Shown here piece after piece: positions 1 to 5,699 of a DNA stretch of 9,002 nucleotides. Source of the stretch: an uncultured Rhodanobacter sp. (GTDB lineage Bacteria > Pseudomonadota > Gammaproteobacteria > Xanthomonadales > Rhodanobacteraceae); assembly GCA_937906285.1 (NCBI GenBank), contig CALCWL010000412.1, positions 1 to 9,002 on the forward strand. Direction: 5' to 3'. Each line of letters begins with the position of its first letter. Within the stretch, counting starts at the first letter, position 1. Below the pieces are notes generated by a model, which ran no database searches, had not been told where the DNA came from, and worked only from the letters and a program-made list of their open reading frames with translations. The translations under genes and the position numbers were made by a program.

Positions 1-130
1 CCAGAACTGCATCGGCCCGATCTTCTTCGAGATCATCCAGCGCAAGGGCAACGAGGGTTTCGGCGAGGGCAATTTCCAGGCGCTGTTCGAGTCGATCGAG
101 CGCGACCAGATGAAGCGCGGTTTCCTCTGA
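1..130 (+). CDS. hppD: 4-hydroxyphenylpyruvate dioxygenase, C-terminal fragment (5' end outside window)
   Basis: Only the last 42 codons are present, read from base 2 to a TGA at 128-130. The enzyme is a cytosolic non-haem Fe(II) dioxygenase that converts 4-hydroxyphenylpyruvate to homogentisate in tyrosine breakdown. The fragment carries the family's C-terminal signature GPIFFEIIQRKGNEGFGEGN, followed by an ALFESIERDQ tail. The Glu of the FFEII motif (tenth visible residue) corresponds to the last iron ligand of the vicinal-oxygen-chelate fold. The next gene, hmgA, starts 11 nt after the stop and uses the enzyme's product, which fixes the pathway. The C-terminus looks intact. The missing N-terminal part is a window edge effect, not a truncation. 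Confidence 0.93.
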   Translation, partial: QNCIGPIFFEIIQRKGNEGFGEGNFQALFESIERDQMKRGFL

Positions 131-141
131 AGGAGCGGTGC

Positions 142-1440
142 ATGGCAACGATCGTGGGCAAGGGTTACCAATCCGGCTTCGGCAACGAATTCGCCAGTGA
201 AGCGATCCCCGACGTGCTGCCGGTCGGCCAGAACTCGCCGCAGCGCGTGGCGCACGGGCTCTACGCCGAGCAGCTGTCCGGCACCGCGTTCACCGCGCCG
301 CGGCACCTGAACCGGCGCAGCTGGCTGTACCGCATCCGCCCGGCGGCGGTGCACGAGCCGTTCCAGCCGCTGGCGCACGCGCGCTTCCACAACCGTTTCG
401 ACGAGGCGCCGGCGACGCCGAACCAGTTGCGCTGGGATCCGCTGCCGCTGCCGACACAGCCGACGGATTTCATCGACGGTCTGGTCACCCTGGCCGGCAA
501 CGGCGGGCCGGCGGAGCAGGCCGGCATCGGCATTCACCTGTACGCGGCCAATCGTTCGATGCAGGGGCGCTTCTTCCACGACGCCGACGGCGAGTTGTTG
601 ATCGTGCCGCAGCAGGGTCGGCTGCGGCTGGCCACCGAGCTGGGCGTGATCGAGATCGAGCCGCAGGAGATCGCGGTGATTCCGCGCGGGGTGCGGTTCC
701 GCGTCGACCTGCTCGACGGCGAGGCGCGTGGCTACGTCTGCGAGAACTTCGGCGCGCTGTTGCGGCTGCCGGATCTCGGCCCGATCGGCTCGAACTGCCT
801 GGCCAATGCGCGCGACTTCCTGACGCCGGTGGCGGCATACGAGGACGTCGAGGGCGCGTTCGAGCTGGTGGCCAAGTTCCAGGGTGCGTTGTGGAGCGCG
901 AAGATCGGTCATTCGCCGCTGGACGTGGTCGGCTGGCACGGCAACTACGCGCCGTACAAGTACGACCTGCGCCGCTTCAACACGATCGGTTCGATCAGCG
1001 TCGACCATCCCGATCCGTCGATCTTCACCGTGCTGACCTCGCCCAGCGACACCGCCGGCACCGCCAACGTCGACTTCGCGATCTTCCCGCCGCGCTGGCT
1101 GGTGGCGCAGCACACCTTCCGCCCGCCGTGGTTCCACCGCAACGTGGCCAGCGAGTTCATGGGCCTGATCGCCGGCGTGTACGATGCCAAGGCCGAGGGC
1201 TTCGTGCCCGGCGGCGCCTCGCTGCACAATTGCATGAGCGGCCACGGGCCGGATGCGGCGACGTTCGAGAAGGCGTCCAACGCCGACCTGTCCAAGCCGG
1301 ACGTGATCACCGCCACCATGGCCTTCATGTTCGAGACGCGCAAGGTGATCCGGCCCACGCAGCAGGCGCTGGACGCGCCGCAGTTGCAGCAGAACTACTA
1401 CGAATGCTGGCAGGGCATCGCCAAGCATTTCGCGCCGTGA
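142..1440 (+). CDS. hmgA: Homogentisate 1,2-dioxygenase
   Basis: A 432-residue cytosolic Fe(II) dioxygenase that opens the homogentisate ring to 4-maleylacetoacetate, the central step of tyrosine catabolism; loss in other bacteria gives pyomelanin. The length matches the bacterial family. The N-terminus has the signatures YQSGFGNEFASEA (9-21) and GLYAEQLSGTAFTAPR (39-54). The active site is complete. His332 and Glu338 in FHRNVASEF, with His368 in SGHGPD, are the predicted iron ligands, and His289 in VDHPDP is the expected acid-base residue. All four sit one position after the residues I recall for the Pseudomonas putida enzyme. The ATG at 142 is preceded by a strong AAGGAG Shine-Dalgarno (130-135) that overlaps the hppD stop, so translation of the two genes is probably coupled. 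No frameshift or missing residue seen. Confidence 0.97.
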   Translation: MATIVGKGYQSGFGNEFASEAIPDVLPVGQNSPQRVAHGLYAEQLSGTAFTAPRHLNRRSWLYRIRPAAVHEPFQPLAHARFHNRFDEAPATPNQLRWDPLPLPTQPTDFIDGLVTLAGNGGPAEQAGIGIHLYAANRSMQGRFFHDADGELLIVPQQGRLRLATELGVIEIEPQEIAVIPRGVRFRVDLLDGEARGYVCENFGALLRLPDLGPIGSNCLANARDFLTPVAAYEDVEGAFELVAKFQGALWSAKIGHSPLDVVGWHGNYAPYKYDLRRFNTIGSISVDHPDPSIFTVLTSPSDTAGTANVDFAIFPPRWLVAQHTFRPPWFHRNVASEFMGLIAGVYDAKAEGFVPGGASLHNCMSGHGPDAATFEKASNADLSKPDVITATMAFMFETRKVIRPTQQALDAPQLQQNYYECWQGIAKHFAP

Positions 1441-1477
1441 CGGCCGTCCATCCACGAAGCACATACAAGGCAGCACG

Positions 1478-2464
1478 ATGAAACTCGGATCTCTCAAGGA
1501 AGGCGGCCGCGACGGCACGCTGGTGGTGGTCAGCCGCGATCTCTCCCGCGCAGTGAAGGCGGACGGCATCGCGCCGACGCTGCAGGCGGCGCTGGACGAC
1601 TGGTCGAACGCGGCGCCGCGGCTGAATGCGTTGTCGGACGAGTTGAACGCGGGCGCCGCCGCCGGCGCGTTCGCGCTGGATGTCCGCACGCTGGCTTCGC
1701 CGCTGCCGCGCGCCTACGAGTTCGTCGACGGCAGCGCCTACCTGCCGCACGTGGAGCGCGTGCGCAAGGCGCGTGGCGCCGAGGTGCCGGCTTCGTTCTA
1801 CACCGACCCGCTGATGTACCAGGCCACCAGCGCGGGCTTCCTCGGCCCGCGCGATCCGGTGGTGGTGCCCAGCGAGGATTTCGGCATCGACCTGGAAGCG
1901 GAAGTGGTGGTGGTCACTGACGACGTGCCGATGGCGGTCACGCCGGTGCAGGCCTCCGCACACATCCAGCTGATCGGCCTGGTCAATGACGTCAGCCTGC
2001 GCGGGCTGATCCCCGGCGAGCTGGCCAAGGGCTTCGGCTTCCTGCAGAGCAAACCGCGTTCGGCGCTGTCGCCGGTGCTGGTGACCCCTGACGAACTGGG
2101 CGAGGCCTGGGCCGGCGACAAGCTGCACTTGCCGATGCGCACCTGGCTGAACGGCAAGTGGTTCGGCGAGGCCGAGTGCGGCGTGGACATGCAGTTCTCG
2201 TTTGCCCAACTGGTGGCGCACGTGGCCAGGACGCGGCCGCTGACCGCCGGCACCATCGTCGGCTCCGGCACCATCGCCAACCAGGACACCGGCAAGGGCG
2301 CCTCTTGCCTGGCCGAGCAGCGCACCGTGGAAACCCTGCGCGACGGCAAGCCGTCGACGCCCTTCCTGAAGTATGGCGACCGCCTGAAGATCGATGTCAC
2401 CGACGCCGCCGGCGCCTCGATCTTCGGATCCATCGAGCAGCAGGTGGAGCCGCCCAAGCGCTGA
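1478..2464 (+). CDS. fahA: Fumarylacetoacetate hydrolase family protein (probable fumarylacetoacetase)
   Basis: A 328-residue FAH-superfamily protein, expected to hydrolyse fumarylacetoacetate to fumarate and acetoacetate at the end of the homogentisate pathway. It is of the short bacterial type rather than the roughly 420-residue animal type. Predicted divalent-metal ligands are Asp110 (FYTDP), Glu140 and Glu142 (DLEAE) and Asp171 (LVNDVS), matching Asp126, Glu199, Glu201 and Asp233 of mammalian FAH. Lys184 (AKGFG), the GSGTI loop (262-266) and Glu280 (CLAEQ) match other active-site elements. The position of the mammalian catalytic His133 is Gln115 (MYQATSAG); I recall MYQ as usual in this short subfamily. 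The ATG lies 37 nt after hmgA with a weak AAGG (1467-1470) upstream, so it is probably in one operon with hmgA. The exact substrate is inferred from context; other beta-diketone hydrolases share the fold. Confidence 0.87.
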   Translation: MKLGSLKEGGRDGTLVVVSRDLSRAVKADGIAPTLQAALDDWSNAAPRLNALSDELNAGAAAGAFALDVRTLASPLPRAYEFVDGSAYLPHVERVRKARGAEVPASFYTDPLMYQATSAGFLGPRDPVVVPSEDFGIDLEAEVVVVTDDVPMAVTPVQASAHIQLIGLVNDVSLRGLIPGELAKGFGFLQSKPRSALSPVLVTPDELGEAWAGDKLHLPMRTWLNGKWFGEAECGVDMQFSFAQLVAHVARTRPLTAGTIVGSGTIANQDTGKGASCLAEQRTVETLRDGKPSTPFLKYGDRLKIDVTDAAGASIFGSIEQQVEPPKR

Positions 2465-2470
2465 AAGGCC

Positions 2471-2645
2471 GGGAATGGGGGATAGGGAATAGGGAATAGG
2501 GAATAGGGCATCATGCCCGTCGACACGCCGCGCGAGCCAAGCGCTTCACCGAGAAGGGGCGATGCCTGCGTGTGAAGCCTTTCGCCAGCGGGAGCCCCTC
2601 GGCGTGCGTGTTTCCCCGATTCTCGATTCCCTATTCTCCATTCCC
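2471..2645. repeat. Long imperfect palindrome built from GGGAAT(A/C/G) heptads
   Basis: Starting 7 nt after the fahA stop, the left arm (2471-2505) is five 7-bp units: GGGAATG, GGGGATA and three copies of GGGAATA. The right arm (2611-2645), read on the - strand from its outer end, is also five units: GGGAATG, GAGAATA, GGGAATC, GAGAATC, GGGGAAA. The arms match in 28 of 35 positions, and three of the differences would still pair as G-U in a + strand RNA. Inside lie a 13-bp palindrome GGGCATCATGCCC (2506-2518), CACGCC plus GAG (2524-2536, with a GCGC bulge) facing CTCGGCGTG (2598-2606), and CTTCAC (2544-2549) facing GTGAAG (2572-2577). The whole element could therefore fold on itself. It looks like a non-coding intergenic repeat, and may serve as 3' end structure for the catabolic operon. 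Similar heptads are, from memory, common in Xanthomonadales. Function is unknown. Confidence 0.85.
2485..2508 (+). other. Canonical G-quadruplex motif in the fahA 3' flank
   Basis: Four GGG runs (2485-2487, 2492-2494, 2499-2501, 2506-2508) are separated by identical 4-nt AATA loops, which meets the usual G3-N1-7 quadruplex rule. The G-rich strand is the sense strand, so the motif would also occur in the mRNA of the homogentisate operon just after the fahA stop. It is part of the left arm of the heptad palindrome. Folding is predicted from sequence only. Confidence 0.7.
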
Positions 2646-2666
2646 TGCATCAAAAACGCTGCGGCA

Positions 2667-2696
2667 GGTTGACGCGAGTCCCGCCGGGTTGACGCG
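2667..2696 (+). repeat. 20-bp-spaced direct repeat GGTTGACGCG upstream of hemN
   Basis: GGTTGACGCG occurs at 2667-2676 and again at 2687-2696, a period of 20 bp or about two helical turns. The second copy supplies the left half of the FNR-type box at 2689-2702. The first copy has a TTGAC half-site without a matching right half, because GTCCC stands where ATCAA would be. The first copy could be a weak accessory half-site or a relic of a duplicated operator. Confidence 0.55.
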
Positions 2697-2702
2697 GATC
2701 AA
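2689..2702 (+). promoter_or_regulatory. FNR/Anr-type binding site upstream of hemN
   Basis: TTGAC-GCGG-ATCAA matches the FNR/Anr/Dnr consensus TTGAT-N4-ATCAA at nine of ten defined positions. It is centred between 2695 and 2696, which is 41.5 bp upstream of the A of the hemN ATG. hemN genes are known Anr/FNR/Dnr targets in pseudomonads, and an FNR-family gene follows hemN here, which supports a functional site. For a class II activated promoter (site at -41.5) the start of transcription would fall at or next to 2737. A weak -10 candidate CAGACT lies at 2725-2730, with matches at the conserved second and sixth positions. Binding and direction of control are inferred. Confidence 0.75.
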
Positions 2703-2736
2703 GGCGGGCGGACATGGCGGTGGACAGACTCGCTCC

Positions 2737-4137
2737 ATGACCACTCCCATCGAACCTCCCGACTTCGACCCCGCGCTGATCGCCCGTTACGACGTGGCCG
2801 GCCCGCGCTACACCAGCTATCCGACGGCGCCGCAGTTCAAGAGCGACTTCGACGAAGCGGTGTTGCGCGGAGTGATCCGGGCTTCCAACGAGGAGCCGAT
2901 CCCGCGTCCGCTGTCGCTGTACGTGCACGTGCCGTTCTGCATGAGCCCGTGCTTCTACTGCGGCTGCAACCGCATCATCACGCGCGACCGCAGCCAGGCC
3001 GACCGCTACCTCGAACGGCTGTACCGCGAGATCGAGCTGATCGCGCCGCTGTTCGACCGCGACCGCCCGGTGCGCCAGCTGCACTTCGGCGGCGGCACGC
3101 CCAACTTCCTCGATATCCGCCAGATGGGCGAACTGCTGGAATCGCTGGCGCGGCATTTCAGCTTCAGCCGGGCGGCGGATCGCGAGTTCGGCATCGAGAT
3201 CGACCCGCGCTTCGCCGACGGTGCCTACGTGCACGGTCTGGGCGAGCTGGGTTTCAACCGCATTTCGGTGGGCATCCAGGATTTCGATCCGGCGGTGCAG
3301 GAAGCGGTCAACCGCATCCAGAGTTTCGAGCAGACCCGCGAGGTGCTCGACGCGGCGCGCAAGTCGTGGTTCCGCTCGACCAGCGTGGACCTGATCTACG
3401 GCCTGCCGCTGCAGACCGTCGACGGCTTCAGCCGCACGCTGGAGCAGGTGGTCTCGCTCGACCCGGATCGGGTGGCCGTCTACGGCTACGCGCACCTGCC
3501 GGAGATGTTCAAGGCGCAGCGGCAGATCGCCGCCGCCGACCTGCCCGATGCTGCCACGCGACTGGCGCTGTTCGGTCGCGCGGTGGCGCAGCTGTCGGCG
3601 GCGGGTTACGTCTATGTCGGCATGGACCACTTCGCCAAGGCCACCGACGAACTGGTGCTGGCGCAGCGCGCCGGCACGCTGCAACGCAATTTCCAGGGTT
3701 ATTCGACCCACGGCCATTGCGACATCGTGGGGCTGGGCGTCAGCGCGATCGGCCGCATCGGCGACAGCTACAGCCAGAACGCGCGCGACCTGATGGGCTA
3801 TTACGGGGCGCTGGATGCCGGCCGCCTGCCGGTGGCACGCGGGCTGGAACTGGACGAGGACGACCTGATCCGGCGCGAGCTGATCGGCGAGCTGATGTGC
3901 CACGGGGTGGTCGACAAGCAGCAGTTCGGCGCGCGCCATCGGCTGCTGTTCGACGAATATTTCGCGCGCGCGCGCGAACGCCTCGCGCCGCTGGTGGCCG
4001 ACGGTTTGGTGGAGGACGACGCGCGCGAGGTGCGGGTGACCTCGCGGGGCCGTCTGCTGTTGCGTATCATCGCTATGTGCTTCGACGCCTATCTCGACGA
4101 CAAGGCACAGGCGGCGCGCTATTCGCGCGTGATCTGA
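2737..4137 (+). CDS. hemN: Oxygen-independent coproporphyrinogen III oxidase (radical SAM dehydrogenase)
   Basis: A 466-residue cytosolic radical SAM enzyme that decarboxylates coproporphyrinogen III to protoporphyrinogen IX without oxygen in haem synthesis. Length is close to E. coli HemN (457). The N-terminal ARYDVAGPRYTSYPTAPQF (16-34) is diagnostic for true HemN rather than HemW. The cluster motif CMSPCFYCGC gives Cys68, Cys72 and Cys75 as [4Fe-4S] ligands plus the HemN-specific Cys77. Tyr62 (LYVHVPFC) and the SAM-binding GGGTPNFL (118-125) are present. The ATG at 2737 was chosen because family alignment begins there; the open frame extends upstream to 2572 but translates the heptad repeat and FNR box. 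Ribosome binding is poor: only GGTGGA (2719-2724), 12 nt from the ATG. An FNR-type box lies 41.5 bp upstream and fnr follows after 35 nt. Low-oxygen induction is likely. Confidence 0.96.
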   Translation: MTTPIEPPDFDPALIARYDVAGPRYTSYPTAPQFKSDFDEAVLRGVIRASNEEPIPRPLSLYVHVPFCMSPCFYCGCNRIITRDRSQADRYLERLYREIELIAPLFDRDRPVRQLHFGGGTPNFLDIRQMGELLESLARHFSFSRAADREFGIEIDPRFADGAYVHGLGELGFNRISVGIQDFDPAVQEAVNRIQSFEQTREVLDAARKSWFRSTSVDLIYGLPLQTVDGFSRTLEQVVSLDPDRVAVYGYAHLPEMFKAQRQIAAADLPDAATRLALFGRAVAQLSAAGYVYVGMDHFAKATDELVLAQRAGTLQRNFQGYSTHGHCDIVGLGVSAIGRIGDSYSQNARDLMGYYGALDAGRLPVARGLELDEDDLIRRELIGELMCHGVVDKQQFGARHRLLFDEYFARARERLAPLVADGLVEDDAREVRVTSRGRLLLRIIAMCFDAYLDDKAQAARYSRVI

Positions 4138-4172
4138 TCCACGCAGCTCCGACCAGGCAACCCGATCGCATC

Positions 4173-4934
4173 ATGGATTCCAAGCACCCGGCAGGGCGCC
4201 TGCCCGAGCCGCCCAACCCGATTGCCGACGACGGCGACGAGGCGCACTTCTGCGGCACCTGCGCGTTTTCCAGTGCCTGCATCGCCGCCGGCTACAACAA
4301 GCCCGAGCTGGCGCAGTTGCAATGCCTGGTCGAGCACGTCGGGCCGTTCCGTGCCAGCGAACACATCTTCCGCACCGGCGATCCGTTCCGCGCGATCTTC
4401 GCCGTGCGCAGCGGCACCGTCAAAACCCGCATGGTGGACAAGGAGGGCCGCGAGCAGGTGCTGGGTTTCTACCTGCCCGGCGAGGTGATCGGCCTCAACG
4501 CGATCTACCCCGAGCATTTCCCGTGCGACGCGGTGGCGCTGGATACCTCGTTCTTCTGCCGCTTCTCCTTCCCCGCGATGAGCGCGCTGGCCTCGCGCAT
4601 CCCGGCGGTGCAGAAGCACCTGTTCCGCCTGTTGAGCAAGGAACTGGGCAGCGCCAGCCTGCTGGCCGGCGACCACAGCGCGGACGAGCGCATGGCGGCG
4701 TTCCTGATGGACCTGGCCGGGCGCTATGCCGCACGCGGCTTCTCCGCCACCCGCTTCCACCTCAGCATGTCGCGCGGCGACATCGCCAACTACCTGCGGC
4801 TGGCCGCCGAAACGGTGAGCCGCGTGCTGAGCCGCTTCCGCAGCCAGAAGCTGATCCGCATCGAGGGTCGCGAACTGGAACTGCTCGATCCCGATGCCTT
4901 GCGCCAGCTCGGCCAGGCGCTGCTGCCGGACTGA
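4173..4934 (+). CDS. fnr: FNR/Anr-family oxygen-sensing transcriptional regulator
   Basis: A 253-residue CRP/FNR-family activator expected to carry an oxygen-labile [4Fe-4S] cluster and switch on low-oxygen genes as a dimer. Cys27, Cys30 and Cys36 have the C-x2-C-x5-C spacing of E. coli FNR Cys20/23/29, and Cys129 (FFCRF) matches Cys122. Residues about 50-135 form the cyclic-nucleotide-like sensor barrel (RTGDPFRAIFAVRSGTVK), followed by a dimerisation helix. A C-terminal winged helix holds MSRGDIANYLRLAAETVSRVLSRF (199-222). Glu213, Ser216 and Arg217 match the E--SR recognition residues for TTGAT half-sites, which fits the box before hemN. The four cysteines argue against Clp/CRP. The ATG at 4173 follows hemN by 35 nt with only a distant AGG, so co-transcription with hemN is plausible. 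The gene converges on the glycosyltransferase gene. 'anr' would be an equally good name. Confidence 0.94.
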   Translation: MDSKHPAGRLPEPPNPIADDGDEAHFCGTCAFSSACIAAGYNKPELAQLQCLVEHVGPFRASEHIFRTGDPFRAIFAVRSGTVKTRMVDKEGREQVLGFYLPGEVIGLNAIYPEHFPCDAVALDTSFFCRFSFPAMSALASRIPAVQKHLFRLLSKELGSASLLAGDHSADERMAAFLMDLAGRYAARGFSATRFHLSMSRGDIANYLRLAAETVSRVLSRFRSQKLIRIEGRELELLDPDALRQLGQALLPD

Positions 4935-4937
4935 GCC

Positions 4938-5699
4938 CTAGGCTGCCGGCACGGCTTCCTCGACCACCTGCGGCCGCGCCCGCGAGCGGCGATAGCTCGC
5001 AATGATGTCGCCGTAATGGATCACCCGGCCGATGGTGTAGGTGGTGATGCGGGTGACGTCGCGCACCGGTTTCAGGTGGCTGGGGCGGAACGCGCCGTGG
5101 TAGCGCGAGGCGATCGGCACCGAGACGATGCCGAGGTTCTTTTCGCGCGAGGCGGCGATCAGGATGGCGGCCTCGAACACGAAGTTTTCCGCGGTCAGGT
5201 CGACCAGTTCCAGTGCTTCGCGCGGATACCAGCGCTGGCCGCTCTGGGTGTCCGCCACCGGCTGGGCACAGGCCCACGAGATGCCCCAGTCGGCGACCGC
5301 GTTGGCGCGGCGACGGCCTTTCGGTTGTTGCGCCTTGTCCAGCAGCCGCGCGCCGATCACGATGTGTTGCGGGTAGCGCACGGCGGCGGCGACGATGCGC
5401 GGGATGTCGCTGGCCAGATGCTGGCCGTCGCCGTCCATCGTCAGCACGGCGTCGTAGCCGCGGCGCAGCGCCTCGCGAAAGCCCTGGCGCAGCGCCTCGC
5501 CCTTGCCGCAGCGTCGCTCGTGGCGCAGCAGCGTCACCGGCAGGCTGGCGACGATTTCCGGCGTGCGGTCGTCCGAGCCGTCGTCGATCACGATCACCGG
5601 CACGTTCAACGCGAGTACGGATTCGATCACGGCGCGGATCGCCGCCTCTTCGTTGAGGCAGGGAATCAATACGCACCAGCGTGCGGCGGATGTATTCAC
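4938..5699 (-). CDS. Family 2 glycosyltransferase (dolichol-phosphate-mannose-synthase-like)
   Basis: A 253-residue GT-A glycosyltransferase. Motifs in order are VLIPCLNEE (10-18), IDDGSDD (38-44), TMDGDGQH (87-94) with Asp89/Asp91 as the metal-binding DxD, DTQSGQRWYP (150-159) and NFVFEAAILIAA (172-183). This set is typical of inverting enzymes using nucleotide sugars, often with polyprenyl-phosphate acceptors. There is no signal peptide and no C-terminal membrane helix, so it is probably cytosolic or peripheral. The GTG start (5699-5697) overlaps the upstream stop as GTGA, with GGAGAAGG just before it, so translation is coupled to the ketosynthase-like gene. Related glycosyltransferases occur in aryl polyene/xanthomonadin clusters, which suggests a role in modifying or anchoring a polyene lipid. 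Sugar and acceptor cannot be read from the sequence. The TAG stop lies 3 bp from the convergent fnr stop. Confidence 0.88.
   Translation of the reverse strand: MNTSAARWCVLIPCLNEEAAIRAVIESVLALNVPVIVIDDGSDDRTPEIVASLPVTLLRHERRCGKGEALRQGFREALRRGYDAVLTMDGDGQHLASDIPRIVAAAVRYPQHIVIGARLLDKAQQPKGRRRANAVADWGISWACAQPVADTQSGQRWYPREALELVDLTAENFVFEAAILIAASREKNLGIVSVPIASRYHGAFRPSHLKPVRDVTRITTYTIGRVIHYGDIIASYRRSRARPQVVEEAVPAA

Noticed and set aside
2572..2736. Upstream extension of hemN from the GTG at 2572
   Set aside because: The extra 55 codons translate the right arm of the heptad palindrome and the FNR box. HemN homology begins at the ATG at 2737.
2650..3939. Long open frame of 429 codons on the - strand opposite hemN
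   Set aside because: It is the antisense shadow of hemN in high-GC DNA. Its translation is low-complexity, rich in Arg/Ala/Gln/His, with no recognisable motif, while the + strand encodes an unmistakable HemN.
3961..3978. Perfect 18-bp palindrome TTCGCGCGCGCGCGCGAA inside hemN
   Set aside because: It could favour Z-DNA or a hairpin, but it encodes an in-frame FARARE segment of HemN and is explained by Ala/Arg codon bias in high-GC DNA.
2949..4172. Apparent 408-codon N-terminal extension of fnr in a frame overlapping hemN
   Set aside because: It is an out-of-frame reading of hemN (Arg/Gly/Ala-rich). FNR homology starts at the ATG at 4173, so there is no fusion protein.
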